The notes beneath the pieces are model-generated. The model had not been told where the DNA came from and made no database searches. It saw only the letters and a list, made by a program, of their open reading frames with translations. This document shows, one piece after another, positions 32,503-32,552 of a stretch of DNA of 32,552 nt; position 1 is the first letter of the stretch; each line of letters opens with the position of its first letter. The stretch covers positions 1 through 32,552 of the forward strand of contig CAJXVA010000049.1 of the NCBI GenBank assembly GCA_913061055.1, given 5' to 3'. The translations under genes were made by a program, and so were the position numbers. The stretch comes from an uncultured Pseudomonadota bacterium. Lineage in GTDB: Bacteria; Myxococcota_A; Polyangia; Nannocystales; Nannocystaceae.

Positions 32503-32552
32503 CTGTCTCTTATACACATCTGACGCTGCCGACGAGCGATCTAGTGTAGATC
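32503..32552. other. Illumina Nextera adapter plus i5 index (assembly artefact)
   Basis: 32503-32521 is CTGTCTCTTATACACATCT, the Tn5 mosaic end in reverse complement. 32522-32535 (GACGCTGCCGACGA) is the Nextera read-1 side adapter. 32536-32543 (GCGATCTA) is the reverse complement of index TAGATCGC, known as N501/S501. 32544-32552 (GTGTAGATC) begins the P5 primer. Together they match the library construct exactly, so these bases are not genome. Translation into them makes the spurious N terminus MCIRDS, a known adapter artefact. Confidence 0.98.

Overview
The window is a GC-rich, gene-dense stretch that looks like a Myxococcota chromosome, most likely of the Nannocystis/Enhygromyxa/Plesiocystis type. 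This is inferred from many type II lipoproteins with Ser/Thr/Gly-rich linkers, a soluble eukaryote-like Ser/Thr kinase, an FHA-PilZ protein, LamG and DUF2341 cell-surface modules, and myxobacterial-style lipoprotein Cys signals. It is one end of a draft contig: the last 50 bases are Illumina Nextera adapter with an i5 index, not genome, and the first gene is cut by the left edge.

Layout. Positions 1-5214 hold the 3' end of a membrane-anchored Pro/Ala-rich protein, a translationally overlapped hisD-hisC pair (minus strand), a lipoprotein with two PPC-like modules, and metK behind a leader with mutually exclusive hairpins. Positions 5215-7632 hold metK-side hairpins and short direct repeats, a terminator, a pair of Hsp20 chaperones with a sigma70-type promoter and long 5' UTR, and a Ser/Thr kinase. 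Positions 7633-12396 hold a Cys-rich lipoprotein, a small secreted protein overlapping an EEP-superfamily nuclease/phosphatase lipoprotein (ATGA overlap), an alpha/beta-hydrolase esterase and a flippase-like membrane protein. Positions 12499-15305 hold a TPR lipoprotein with two degenerate retropepsin-like modules and two unknown genes. Positions 15412-23625 hold a three-repeat lipoprotein with a poly-lysine tail, a DUF2341-LamG lipoprotein, an Hsp15-like S4 protein overlapping an orphan HAE1-type RND transporter, and two small unknown proteins. Positions 23704-28649 hold an aldehyde dehydrogenase, a glutamine-synthetase-like ligase, a LamG lipoprotein and an iron-type alcohol dehydrogenase. 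Positions 28754-32502 hold an FHA-PilZ protein, a DUF4377-like lipoprotein and a serine-hydrolase/beta-lactamase-fold protein that has lost its catalytic residues.

How they may work together. The ALDH, GS-like ligase and Fe-ADH are the enzyme set expected for gamma-glutamyl-protected oxidation of an amino alcohol such as ethanolamine. The kinase and the FHA protein suggest phospho-Thr signalling, and the FHA protein also carries a PilZ-like domain. Much of the rest is envelope display: at least eight predicted lipoproteins, two of which share a lineage-specific Cys module (CSFPD-EC-SGRR) fused to unrelated C-terminal domains. Two proteins are apparent pseudoenzymes (beta-lactamase fold and tandem retropepsin folds). 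No mobile element, CRISPR array, rRNA or convincing tRNA was seen. All family assignments rest on motifs read by eye; no database search was run.
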